The notes: generated from the sequence alone by a model not told the origin. Numbered from the stretch's first letter, positions 37,277 to 48,892 are shown. The stretch: DNA of 64,000 nucleotides from Paraphysoderma sedebokerense (GCA_025602915.1 JAHLJZ010000020.1:186001-250000), one strand, 5' to 3'. Made by a program: numbers and translations.

Positions 37277-38273
37277 ACTGTTTGATCGCTGTATCTATTG
37301 CCTGTCTCGACATTAACTGCAACAGATGGTCTCATCACAATAACTTATTTTCTGAACTACTACCTCAAAGCCAACCCTATGATAGCTCGATGCTTCTTTC
37401 GCGATAATTTATACTGGAGCGGTAGACAAACTAGAATCTTAGGTCCTTAGAATGCTAGATTGTCAAGATCTGTTATCGTCTGGAACGACCAATCTTTTGA
37501 CTTAGATGAATTATAGATATATTTGCCCATATTTTGTCCATTTTAAATAAACTTTTTAGTATGACTCATCACATACAAACGGTTCTAGAGACGGATAGCC
37601 TCCCTCAGCGCGTGTGCTTAGAAGAACTGCCATGCATTTGGAATCATTGCTGACGCTAAGATGCGGCGGGATTGCTAGTTAAGAGGCAGGACAAAAAGCC
37701 CCCAAGTCGGTTAACTAACAATAATGACAAGACATACAGTTCTTCGTTAGCCAATCTTTCCGGGTCCTAATATGAGCGATATTGTGAGCTCATTGCTTAG
37801 CCCGATAGTCCAATATTAACTGCACAATATTATACGTATTGAAGTTGTTCACGGATTGTCCAATTTCGGCTCCCCAGCCACCTGTAGAAATCGGCAGAAT
37901 CAGTTCTTCATATTATAACCAGACTGCATTCCTTATAGCTAAAAACTTTCCCATGACGGCAGTGCAATGCTACGCACAATCTAAAAGAAAAATTTCGGAG
38001 AATTCTGTTCGCGTCTATTGGAACCGTGTGTACTTCGCCGCACCATATTCATTGATTCACGGGTCATAGGTCACAATTTTGAGGCTTCCTCAAAAATAAG
38101 TAATCTGATCAAAAATTGCTTGATTGTGCGTTAATTATAGTTAAAATATTACGTTATTCTTTTTCTTCCTCGTTTTGCCTTTATAAGGCACAATCAAGTC
38201 CTCATCTCAAATATCTTTCGAGCGATCGCTATTTATCACTCTCACGCCTACAGTCTTTCCACTCTAAAAAATT
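37277..38273. other. Spacer between CAP A' and CAP B
   Basis: The first 452 bp belong to duplication copy 2; the rest is unique. It contains the candidate upstream element of CAP B and a TATAAGG-type box near 38177. No gene seen; a 76-codon frame at 37839-38069 has no family signature. Confidence 0.45.
38017..38044 (+). promoter_or_regulatory. Candidate CAP-gene upstream element (B)
   Basis: ATTGG and, 20 bp on, GCCGCACC, about 230 bp before the start codon of CAP B. This matches the arrangement before CAP A. A TATA-like box (TTTATAAGG) follows at about 38177. Confidence 0.3.
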
Positions 38274-39136
38274 ATGAAGCTCTACACTATTTCATTAATA
38301 GCATTATTTGTTGCTGGGTCGCAGGCGTCCATGAGCAATGGCAATAGGGGCTCTCAACGTACTCCCGCTACCCCACCTCCGACTGCTGGGTCCTACGGTG
38401 GCGTCACGCCCGAAGTCAGGGCTCATGTCGACCTCGTCAACCAATATCGTGCTACGCATGGTCTTGGTCCAGTCTGTATCAATGAAAATTTGCAAAAAGC
38501 TGCTGAATATCATGCAAACGAGAATTGAGGAGAAAAGATATGGGTCATGAGACTAGTTATGGTAGTCCCTGGGTAAGTTTTCGTTTGTGTAACATATGCT
38601 ATCGTGTCACTTGTTATTATTGGCCGTGGAGCCTCATACAAAAGCGCAGGCAATTTTAATTCTGTTTCTAACCGCCGCTCCTGTTTCTTTTGCGTTCTTG
38701 TCACTCTCCTACATAGAATCGTGCAAAGGCCTATGGTTATGGTAGTGCCGCTGCCGAAAATGTTGCCATGAATATCATTGCGCCTAACGCCGAGCAACAA
38801 AAGAAATGTCGTGATCCTGTTGGCAATTACTTCCCCAAAATCAGAGACACTGTAGAATCTGCCAAGTACGCCTCCTGTCAACTTTACAATTCTGAAGGAC
38901 ACCGTGTCAATATGTTGAAACCTGACGTCAATCAAAGTAAGTTTATGGCACTTAACAGTAGCTTAATTTCATGTGCTAACCCTCTTATTCTTTCAGTTGG
39001 TTACGGTTTCGCTACCAATGGTCGCGATAGTTATCACACTGAAATGTACGGCAAATCCGATCAACCTTGTGTCGGAAATTATTCCCCGACTGAACAATAT
39101 CGCCAAAAGGCAAGTGGGGCATACGGGAAATACTAA
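38274..39136 (+). CDS. CAP-superfamily protein B, frameshifted in exon 1
   Basis: Same family and exon plan as CAP A (exons 38274-38572, 38717-38936, 38997-39136). Signal peptide MKLYTISLIALFVAGSQA, then a Ser/Pro spacer (TPATPPPTAGSYGG) that A lacks, then the CAP domain. Within exon 1 the frame breaks: after HANEN a stop follows at 38526, while the CAP sequence resumes one base back as LRRKDMGHE. One base is missing relative to gene A between the conserved HANE and RRKDMGH segments. Exons 2 and 3 remain open with splice sites and phases like A. The Pro-rich tail is missing: it ends soon after the last Cys (SGAYGKY). Either a recent pseudogene or a sequence error. No slippery site is seen. 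Confidence 0.75.
38418..39053. repeat. Gene-conversion block, CAP B copy
   Basis: 636 bp nearly identical to 41659-42294, covering the end of exon 1, intron 1, exon 2, intron 2 and the start of exon 3. I noticed two base differences (near 38455 and 39010). Outside it, B and C diverge. Confidence 0.85.
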
Positions 39137-41511
39137 GAACGTACTCTTCCTAAGCGTGCTCGTGTGCTTAAAAGTTGGTTTGTATTCAATTACCACTTTT
39201 GCCTCGCGAGTAGAGCTCTCTTTTAACAGCTATTTTTTCTTTTACATTTCTGTTAGAGGACTTCAATTCAAACCTTCTATGTATCTGTAGAAATTTAAAA
39301 GATTAAAGACCAGTAGACATCAGAGAGATAAACTGAAGTTCCTATTCCTGATTGTGAATGTTCAATTCTTTGAATTTTTGGTCTTTATGAGATATTAGTT
39401 TTCGTACGAGTCGAACTGGTTAACTGCTGGATTGTAACTTGTTCATCGTATTCATTATATATTTATTGGCGGTGTCTCTCTGCGATATCAATGTTTATCA
39501 TCTCAAATAAATTTTGCTATATTCATTGTGCCATAAACAATTTTTAACTTCATTCCGCGTGATCCGCGTGAGTCTTATATATTTCACAAATGCAATTTAA
39601 GAGAAGACAACACACTCGAGTTCTTCATTGACTTTATTAGGGACTACCATCGAATAAGGGGTTGCAGTCGTGGTTTGTAGGATGCTGAATGTACTAATGT
39701 TTTTATCTTAAATTGCAAGTAAACTGCATTGCGATTGGAGCGAATTTGGCAATGCTACAGGTAAACAATGTCATTGAGGTAATGACACTTCTGGAAAGTT
39801 TAACGTAGAATGACACGAATGGACTGCCATAAGTCTTGAAGCGTAGAACATTTTCTATAGGTCATATTAATAAAACTGGTAGAATATTGCGCATCTAACG
39901 ACTTCTATCATAACGTTGAGGCCTCATGAGATCAATTGCAATGCAGCACCGAGCGCAAATCCGGAATTTCAAGAATTCTTACCGGGATTTAGGTGGCTAT
40001 AACCAATGCACCTGCCGCACCACGCACTTTCCAACAGAAAATTAAAAAAATACAACATCTTCACCATTCACGAACACGGCCATTCCTTGCATATACAGCC
40101 AATAAGTGGCTGCCCTTACTTGGCCTCTGTTGAGTGATCACTCTATTACGTGTAATGGAATTTCTAACTGTGGTCGCGCGAAATGTATTTTCTAATTCGT
40201 ACAAACCCTTGACCGGTACAAATGCTCCATTGTCGGAATTAATTGACGTCCGGGATCGCAACAATTTGACATGCAGCTTATGTATTTATTGGAAGGTTTG
40301 ACACAGGTTTATGTATTTATTAGCGTAGATTGAAATAGAATATTTTATATATGTCCTGCCATATTCTTTAGTGCTTATTTTACGAGTTGTCAGTTTTTGA
40401 GACATTCACTCACTCTAAAAAGTGTATATATGACACGTAAAGAAATGTTCACTGCTGCAAGTCCGGAACTGTCAAGTTGGATTCATGGTATGATTAGAAT
40501 GAAGAATTTATGAAGGGCGTAATACATAAAACTGTAGCTGCAGTACTTATTGGCAGGTTTGCGTCGGGATCAATGATTTTTCACCCAGCACTGCAATTCT
40601 AATCTCAAAGGTGTGGCTTATTATTGGATCATTGTCATGAACACTCTACAGAGACCATCCTTGCCGGTTCGTTGCGGCTGAATGATATGCACATTAAGGA
40701 CTCTGCGAGCTTCTTCAGCCGCTTATGAATATGCTAAGCACCAGCAGAATCAAAAATAATATTGAAAAGGCTGAGGATTCTGATCACAACTTAGTCAAAC
40801 ATTAATGAATTGCTAAATAAGGTCATGAGGAGATGGAAGTAATAGGAGAACGCAACGGGATTTCGGAATTCCTGCTTTGCAGTGATGCGAGAGTGGCGAG
40901 ACCAATCCTCCTAGGTCCAGTTGCAATTGAGAGAACTGATTGCGAGTGTTGCAGGAATTTGTATTTAATACTGAGCTAAAATTTGGAAAATAAACTAATT
41001 TTCAATAGTCCTCAGGTATTCTCGGAAGTATTTACCATTATATTCTGCATTCCCAACGTGATGGCCAGATCATCTCAATGGGCAAAGTGTTCACTGAGTT
41101 CAACGCCCATGGTAACTTCCATCCAGGCGACAAGATGATTCGGGAGGATTGTGCCTGTTTCTGTTGTCGGAAGGGGGGCCTTTCATTGGAGGCCTTCCCC
41201 ATGCGTTGCCGTCGAAGGGGTCAGCTTAGCAGGGGTGCGCGCGCGCGATTGGAAGAGCAATGCATCCATCGCACCTCCTCGAATATCGACGCAATACCGC
41301 AACGACTTGAAACTCAAATTGACTAGGGCCCCTATTATGGTCCCTGGAATTCCTCATTATTTCTAAAATAACACCATGCGGGGAAGGTTTCCGGGCGAAA
41401 CTGCGGTTATATATCAGCTGCCCCCTTGATCTTATTTTTCTGTTGCCGTTAGACCCATAGATCCCCCCGACCCCTCCCCTCTTCACCATTTTCTGTTTAT
41501 CACATATCTAG
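39137..41511. other. 2.4-kb gene-free spacer between CAP B and CAP C
   Basis: The longest stretch without a supported gene. It has another CCAAT/GCCGCACC word pair (about 40003-40021, with CCAAT on the plus strand), but 1.5 kb from the CAP C start. A short CG-alternating run (near 41237) and a C-rich leader (41460-41490) lie near the CAP C start. An 82-codon frame at 41078-41326 is not recognised. Confidence 0.45.
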
Positions 41512-42920
41512 ATGATGAAATTTTCCACTGTTGCCGTATTGGCATTGTTAGTTGCTGGGTCGCAGGCGGCCGTCAGCAACGGCAATAGCGGTTCTCAACG
41601 TACTCCCGCTACCCCACCTCCCACTGGCAGATCCTACGGCGGCGTTACTCCAGAAGTTAGGGCTCATGTCGACCTCGTCAACCAATATCGTGCTAAGCAT
41701 GGTCTTGGTCCAGTCTGTATCAATGAAAATTTGCAAAAAGCTGCTGAATATCATGCAAACGAGAATTGAGGAGAAAAGATATGGGTCATGAGACTAGTTA
41801 TGGTAGTCCCTGGGTAAGTTTTCGTTTGTGTAACATATGCTATCGTGTCACTTGTTATTATTGGCCGTGGAGCCTCATACAAAAGCGCAGGCAATTTTAA
41901 TTCTGTTTCTAACCGCCGCTCCTGTTTCTTTTGCGTTCTTGTCACTCTCCTACATAGAATCGTGCAAAGGCCTATGGTTATGGTAGTGCCGCTGCCGAAA
42001 ATGTTGCCATGAATATCATTGCGCCTAACGCCGAGCAACAAAAGAAATGTCGTGATCCTGTTGGCAATTACTTCCCCAAAATCAGAGACACTGTAGAATC
42101 TGCCAAGTACGCCTCCTGTCAACTTTACAATTCTGAAGGACACCGTGTCAATATGTTGAAACCTGACGTCAATCAAAGTAAGTTTATGGCACTTAACAGT
42201 AGCTTAATTTCATGTGCTAACCCTCTTATTCTTTCAGTTGGTTACGGTTTTGCTACCAATGGTCGCGATAGTTATCACACTGAAATGTACGGCAGATCTG
42301 ATCAACCTTGTGTCTCAAACTATGGCAATCCTGGTTATCCTTCCAATCCGCAACCAAAGGCACCAGAACAGCAGCCTAAACGTCCTGAACAGCCCAAGAC
42401 CCCGCAACAGCCAAGAGCTCCCTATAAGCAACCTGAAGTCCCACGCAAGGAAACTCCCGCACAACCACCCAAGCAGGAATACACACCCACTCCTCCCCCA
42501 CCCACTCCGACTCGTCCTCCAAGACAAGCCTACACTCCCGTTAGACAACCGTACACTCCTCCTAAACAAGAATATAAACCTGATAGCCCGCAAAGACCTT
42601 CTACCCCATACACTCCCGAAACCCCTAAGGAATCGCCTAAAGTCCCTACATATTCATACGGTACTCCCGATGTCCCTGCCAAGAAAAAGAAGAGAGTTTG
42701 CGTAAGAAGGTTTGTTCAATAGACTACTTCAATTTCCGAACCGTGCATATTTTCTAACTCGTTCACCTGTACCCCCAGAAAACAAACTTACTCCACTCCT
42801 TCCACACCAACTTCCACTGTCCCTGCCGAAGCCGAGGAAACCACTCCAGCTGATTCATACTACAACGGTTCTCAACCCCATGAGCAACCAACTCAAGGTC
42901 CTTCCTATGGTTATTATTAA
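41512..42920 (+). CDS. CAP-superfamily protein C, frameshifted in exon 1, long Pro-rich tail
   Basis: Exons 41512-41813, 41958-42177, 42238-42709 and 42779-42920. Signal peptide MMKFSTVAVLALLVAGSQA, then a Ser/Pro spacer, the CAP domain and a ~180-residue Pro/Gln/Lys/Thr-rich tail with repeated YTP and PPKQEY words. A basic VCVR stretch sits at the last splice, as in gene A, and the protein would end in GPSYGYY. The same one-base deficit as in gene B sits in exon 1 (stop at 41767), inside a block shared with B. All downstream exons are open and their phases agree, so the coding potential was under constraint until recently. Expression would tell whether it is really broken. Confidence 0.75.
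41659..42294. repeat. Gene-conversion block, CAP C copy
   Basis: Counterpart of 38418-39053 at an offset of 3,241 bp. Introns are as similar as exons, which indicates recent copying rather than selection. Confidence 0.85.
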
Positions 42921-43797
42921 GTGATAATTAAATAGTACCTATTTAGTTTTGTACTGCCCTTAGCTGTAGCAGCAAGTAGAAATATTAATTCGTAGTAATC
43001 TAACGTTATTTGAAGTTCGTTTCTTTCGTTGACTATAGCAATGTCAGTTTATATACTGTATATGTACTTCCTTTATAATATATTTCTTCATCTCATTACA
43101 TAATGCCGGTCTGTCTTTTCAGTTTCCTGGACGTACGCCACTCAAATGATTCCTGCAGTTTTCGGGATTCAGGACATATACCTGAAATTGACAATTTGCC
43201 ATTCCTGTAGCACATGGAATTGGTGGCTACCATCTGGGAGTATAAGCCAATTCCTCTATCTCACCTTTGTATAGCACGCCAATTACCATAGAATAGCAAC
43301 TTCCATCGGTTAGAGACCTCATTAAAACGGATCTTCAGAAATAATTTTTTTTCCTTTTCGCCTTCATTATATCTGACCCGAGTTCTGATGCGCCATGTCC
43401 GTAGGCTTCCTTCAGAATTCAGCAGGCCGTCAGTCGTATCTGAAAGCAGTTCTGCTCTAGATTGATATTCACAAAAACAATCTCCAGTGTATGCAATCCG
43501 ATGTTCTACTGATCTCTCGGGGATATGGGAATTTTTAACGGTCCATTGAAGTACTCGGAAGTCTGTATGACAACACATTATACTGGTGCAATAGGAAAGT
43601 GAAAAGATTGTAGCGCTGACTGAACGAGGAATGTCCAATTTTGTATGGCTTTTTCCGCATCAGAAAAGCATGGTTTTTGGCTTCGGAGAAGTAATTGGGA
43701 CGTAGCATTTGGATTTTGGACTGAGTTTGGTGTATCTGGCAATTCCGACATCTGAATACTATTCTAACCGTGGCAGTACTTTACATCATTTTAAAAA
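42921..43797. other. Spacer downstream of CAP C
   Basis: No supported gene; a 125-codon minus-strand frame (43261-43638) has no recognisable content. It should hold the promoter of the repeat gene that follows. Confidence 0.4.
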
Positions 43798-44751
43798 ATG
43801 TGGTTCAACGATTCAGATACTCTACTCTATTTCATACAAAACTTCATTCATCCATTTGATTACAAAACTATTCGCCTCATTAATAAATCATGCGACCAAC
43901 TTATCCGTTCAAATCGATTTGTTCTACTCAAAACTACCCTCCTTCTCGAAGTCGACGATATCCTAAATTTAGCGGAGCGGCCCAATATATCAGAACAAGT
44001 GATAAGGGCTCTTATACACCAATCTGCTTGGGCGGATGAATCGACAGAATCTGACGATAACGACCAAAATACTAACAGACAAGTAAACGGGACGGTTTCA
44101 TCGGACGTTCAGCAAGGCGAGGTTTGGCCTCAAGAGTTTGGAGTGATAACTGAATTTGACCTGGAATCTGAACTTTGGGGAAGGATAAATCAGTATCAAG
44201 TTCCTCATGCAAATATATCGGATAAATTTATCGAAGATTTTACAGAGAAAATTGATTGGGAAGCTGTGTCCAAGTTTCGAAAATTAAGTGAAGACTTTTT
44301 ACGTAAACATCAGGAAGATGTCTATTGGGAAGACGTATCCCGGAATCAACGCTTATCGGAGAGCTTTATCTCAGAATTTTCACATATGATAGATTGGAGT
44401 GCTGTTTCTCGAAGTCAAAAGTTAAGCGAGGAGTTTATACAGAAATATTACGACCAATTGGATTGGAATGCGATATCAAAATCTCAAAAACTAAGTGAAG
44501 AGTTTATCGCATTGCATGAAGAATTGTTAGATTGGAGTGCGATATCGAAAACCCAGAAATTATCGGAAGAGTTCATGAGGACTTTTAAGCATCGGTTGGA
44601 TTGGGACATGGTGGCGAAATATCAGAATATGACTATTAGCTTTATTTACGAATTTAGGGATAAAATTAATATGAAATTATTGAGGCCTAGCAACGTTAGA
44701 AAGGAAGAAGACGATTATAAGACTAAAATGGAAGTGGAGGAAGCCATGTAA
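43798..44751 (+). CDS. DW/LSE 23-residue repeat protein with F-box-like N-terminus
   Basis: Single exon, 317 residues. The N-terminal 55 residues (LLYFIQNFIHPFDYKTIRL, then INKSCDQLIRSNRFVLLK) resemble an F-box-like helical segment. An acidic linker follows. From about residue 140 to the end lie seven units of 23 residues with the pattern LSE-x-FI, a variable acidic helix, and DW-x-A-(V/I)-S. The central five are strong; the first and last are degenerate. Similar DW/LSE repeats are known from phage and giant-virus proteins and scattered cellular ones (from memory). The lack of introns among intron-rich neighbours is consistent with late acquisition, but does not prove it. If the F-box holds, a role in selecting substrates for ubiquitin ligase is possible. 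Confidence 0.8.
   Translation: MWFNDSDTLLYFIQNFIHPFDYKTIRLINKSCDQLIRSNRFVLLKTTLLLEVDDILNLAERPNISEQVIRALIHQSAWADESTESDDNDQNTNRQVNGTVSSDVQQGEVWPQEFGVITEFDLESELWGRINQYQVPHANISDKFIEDFTEKIDWEAVSKFRKLSEDFLRKHQEDVYWEDVSRNQRLSESFISEFSHMIDWSAVSRSQKLSEEFIQKYYDQLDWNAISKSQKLSEEFIALHEELLDWSAISKTQKLSEEFMRTFKHRLDWDMVAKYQNMTISFIYEFRDKINMKLLRPSNVRKEEDDYKTKMEVEEAM
44230..44690 (+). repeat. Coding tandem repeat, 69 bp units
   Basis: About seven in-frame 69-bp units, each encoding LSE-FI and DW-(V/I)S motifs. Units differ at the DNA level, so the array is not recent. Confidence 0.75.
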
Positions 44752-45256
44752 AAGCCATGGCTATCGGAAAACCATTTGTACAGTCCTGTGTCCATTATAT
44801 GTACAATTACATTAATAAGTTAATTTTTCGCTATCTTGATTTACACCCTTCTTGAATTTACGCCAAAAACCGTCTGATTTCAAGCAAAGCACGGTACAAA
44901 GGGTATAAGTGAGGACACTGAAAGCCAACACTTCAGCATATTGAGTAGCTTCCACGGACAGCCTAGGATTCGTTCAATTTGTGAACCGAGTAAAATATTC
45001 AATGTTGTCGATTCTTTGAGCCATCCAACGCAAGATCCGCCCCGCAATTCCTCTGAACGCTGCCAAGTATTCCTGTAGACGGCTGCAACTATTTCAACCG
45101 TGAATCCCAATGTAAAGCGGAGACCTCGTTTTAGCTCATAGACCGATTTCGTCAGATCAAAGTAAATCGATAATGATTGATAATTCTGCTACATGTGGCT
45201 ATTGAAAAGGAGTATCTCGGTCCGAAGCGATAACAGCTGTAGAGCAGAACTATTGA
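44752..45256. other. Convergent spacer
   Basis: Between the repeat gene and the minus-strand GH36 gene. A 76-codon minus-strand frame (44880-45110) could in principle be a further 3' exon of the GH36 gene, but I cannot support it. Confidence 0.35.
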
Positions 45257-48160
45257 CTATCGGCACAACTGTCGATAGAATGACCAAGACAGATGGAAAC
45301 CCATACTGCATCTTTTAGTTCGGTTTTTAGCGGTACTGAAAGCTGTCCAAGCTCTGTTGCATAAGTAAAGGGCACACTTAGAGATAAACTTGTCCGGTTT
45401 TACTGGCTCTTTACCCACGAAAACTTTAATCAAAGACCTGTCTATCTTTTTATCCGATTTTAGCAAGACAATCAATGTCATGCCATTCATGCAATGTCTT
45501 AGTAACACATGAAATGTTAAGCTGTTCAAAGACAAGTTGGAGGTTAACGATGTTTGTTGAATGAGCGTTGGCCCGTGGTATTGCGGGTGCAATGATAAGG
45601 CGGATACCAAGATCGACGAGTCGGAACCGAGCGAAGGTTTCTGATCTGCGAGAGGGTGATTTGACATGGACACCGGAATGAAGTAAAATATATCAAAGTC
45701 TTGAGGTCGAAGTTGGATCACGTAATTCTGCAAAAGGATATTCGAAATGAAGGAGACTGGTTTCTGCTGTTTGTACGAGTACACAACATGTGAGATTTCA
45801 GAATCAGGCAATGTATGCTCATTTTGTGACTGCGCCTCCAATGAATGCATAAAACCAGCGACTTCCGACGGAGAAATTGTGACCATCTTTGTTGAGTCTG
45901 TGAGATTGAAGGCAAGTACCGCACCGACTTTAACCAATCTGTCTTGCACCATTCGAAACGACACATTGGTTAATTTTAGGATGTCTACATCGGATTGGCG
46001 GAAGAAACAATCCATTGATGGTAATGCTGGGCGTTGCCAAGATGTCCCGATTAATCCGTCGTCCCGTGCTATGCATCGTCTCAAGAGTGTCGGGTTGTGT
46101 CTATCAACTAGATCACAGATGTAGAATAAAGTTCCATTGAAGACACGACTTACGGCATGGATTTCAGCGTACTGATGCGAGGATTGAAACATATCCCAAT
46201 CAGGAGATACAAATGTAGAGGTAAAAAGGTTATTAATCGAGTTGGTGTAGATATGCCAAGAGTGAGAAGGCAAGTCCTTGGGGAAAAAATCGTCCGAGTT
46301 CCGCAGAAATGGTCCGGTGGTGTTGTGGTCAAATTCAACTTCGGAATTCAGGATGAAGCGCGAAAATATAAGGGGAGGGGAATGCGCCATACAATATATT
46401 ACAGAATCTTGGGAGAAATGCTTGGCAGAAGCGATTCGAAGGGCAGATAAATATGGAATCATAATGGACTCTGAATCTGAAAGTGTGGAGTCAATTTGCT
46501 CCAGGATAGCCTGACCGTCTGCATCAAAATTTAGAATAAACTTAATGAATTCAATTTAAAAAAAATTAGTGAACTATTACTTACCCACTTTAACAAAAGC
46601 CACTCCCCATGACTTCAATATTGAATAAAATACATCATAAAACCGCCCAACGTCATCTTCATGAATAATCCACATTTCACCATCAACATGAACCTTTCTC
46701 AGTTTGAATTGTTTGGCTAATTCACCGTTTGGATCAATGCCCCTCCAATAACCCAAAATGCTATGCCAAACACCGACCCATTTTAGTTCACTGATTCTGA
46801 GGATATCTTTTATCAGTTGATGCATTCCACTTGAGAATTTAACAGGGTCCGGATCGAATGATTTGAGTGTTTTATCATTGGACTGAGTTGACTGCCATCC
46901 GTCATCAATGATGATGTATGACACGGGAATGTTGGCACTTCCAAGGGAATATAAAGCCGATATGAGACCATCATGCGAAACTGAAGTGTAAAAAGCATCC
47001 CATGTGCAGAACCCGAGGTAGTGATGAAAGGACGGCGGGGGAGATAGCTTTAAGCGATCGGCCATCTGAGACGACAATTCTTGGGGGCAAGACAAGATTG
47101 CCGAAGTAGGAATATCTCTGGGAGTACTTAGGCACTTTCGATTCCTGATGTGTTTGGGAAGTAAGCTAAATAAGTCCCATACGCTCCCCTCCGCTTCTAG
47201 CACACCAACGCACAATTCTGCTTTCACACATCTTTTGAGAGGCCGAATAACCAATTCGTTTCCTGAGTTGACTTTCAAAGTAAGCCCTGATCTGTCTTCG
47301 GGGCCAAAGATGGGTACTATCAGAACCCATTGACCACGTAGGTTGCGGAAGAGCAACCAGACGATGTCAATTTCATTGAACCCAACTGGTAGTTTGGACT
47401 TCCCGGTGTACGGCTCAAACCAATACACTGATTTTCGACGGAGAAAAGTATATTGAACCAAGTCATGTAAAACGATCTTGGAGGGTGACGATGAACGAAC
47501 GTCGAAATCCAGAAACGAATAGTGCGGTCTGGCCGAATTGTGATGATGCACTCGTTCAGCTTGAGGTGCATAAGAAGTGAATGAAGGCGAAGGCTCGATG
47601 CTCAAGACGTTCTTCAGCATTTCCTCTGCGTTTTCATTCCAATGATTGCTGTCGTACACCGTAATCCTTCCATTTTCACCAAAACTGGAGGCCCAAACCT
47701 GTTGCGGCGCGTTAGGAAAGACTGCAAAGACAGTAAATTCGTATTGCCCTGAGTTGTCGGGGACTTTGAAAGTCACATTATAGGTGTCTTCAGCTTCTAT
47801 AGAGCGAGACAGAGGGATGGGGCTCCATTTTGTTATGTCATTTGTGGCTGCATTTGTCCAAAGACACACGGACGAGGGCTGTACATCCAGATTAACAACA
47901 ACAGTCATTGAAGACCCTGAAGGCCTGTACGAAACTGAAGAAAGAGACGGCGATATCAAGAATACGGGAGATATGTCCTGACCATTCATGGCACATTCGT
48001 GTCTTCTGCCTGCGGTAAGATGGAAGGGAATTTGAAGAGGAAAAGCAAAACCGTCTGAACCCAAGGCTCGCCGGGGCGATCCATTTGGCGATGAACCCGC
48101 CAATTTACAGATACAAGCAAAAGTCTCATAAAGCTCCCCGTTCAAATTAAAAATACTCAT
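45257..48160 (-). CDS. GH36 raffinose-synthase/Sip1-type alpha-galactosidase-like protein
   Basis: Glycoside hydrolase family 36 (raffinose synthase/Sip1 group), probably acting on or transferring alpha-galactosyl groups. Two exons (46585-48160 and 45257-46518), 945 residues. The N-terminal half is a beta-rich domain; the TIM barrel begins at GFCTWDAFYTSVS and continues SYIIIDDGWQST. The intron falls inside the catalytic FVKVDGQA, so that the presumed nucleophile Asp comes from the second exon. Later come CMAHSPP and SPDWDMFQS, the family acid/base region, and SRVFNGTLFYICD. I start at the first ATG (48160); the upstream frame up to 48265 opens without an ATG. The last ~30 residues look atypical and a short 3' intron is possible. 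Confidence 0.82.
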
Positions 48161-48892
48161 GTTATATTGTTCCCAGATGCAAATTAGCTCCCAAGCAGTG
48201 TGTTTTAGAAATTTAAATATATAATCGGACAAAAGGAAAACTGCAAATGCGATGGTCGAGCCCACTCATAAGATTTAGGAGTTCGACGTGTACAAACATC
48301 TTTGCGAGGACCGAACCCAGAAGTGAAAAATTCAATATATAGAGAGAAATTCCACCTGAATAGCCGAGTAAAATGTACTCGGATCTGTTTTCGCTCGCCC
48401 ATTTTGTATCTTTAAATGTGCAAACATCTCCAGATTTCATTTGCCATCTGTGAACACAATGTCGAGTCCCCAAGATTCTACCTGATCTTAACATTGGAAA
48501 TATAATTGGATAATAACTTGCATATATTCAAATTCTTATATCAGTTGTAATCCTCATGATCCTGCTGAAAGCTGTATCGAAAATGATTGCTGTTCAGTGA
48601 ACATCTAGCACTGGGCTCGGACTGATCGAAGAAAACTCGCTGTTCATATAACCCATTACAGTATATATCCGCATTCATAGAAATATTGATAATTGACAGT
48701 AGTTGGCATGATTTACATAGCTCCGTTGTCAGGTTAATTCCGTTATGCGTATGGCATGCTTCTACTCTAGCGTGTTGTTGACCGGGATCAGAGGTTTGTG
48801 TATCCCCGAATCCTCCCTCGAATTTCTCACCTCCGCACTCTCGTCGCTACAACTCAAATCCGACACTCTTTTCCACCGACTTTCGCTTCCAG
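48161..48892. other. Divergent promoter region (GH36 / SMYD-like)
   Basis: Upstream of two divergent genes. A plus-strand ATG at 48745 opens a frame that runs over the SMYD-like start in another phase; it could act as an upstream ORF, but this is not established. Confidence 0.4.

Larger units (their letters stand above)
29973..37728. repeat. Tandem duplication, copy 2 (7,756 bp)
   Basis: Second head-to-tail copy of the 22217-29972 unit. After 37728 the sequence becomes unique. No base difference from copy 1 was noticed in coding or spacer stretches. Confidence 0.95.

Noticed and set aside
38510-38540. Programmed ribosomal frameshift in CAP B and C
   Set aside because: No slippery heptamer or clear downstream structure at the site; gene A has an uninterrupted frame at the same place.
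41078-41326. 82-codon frame with several Cys upstream of CAP C
   Set aside because: No signal peptide or known Cys pattern; overlaps another frame of similar length, as expected by chance in GC-richer DNA.
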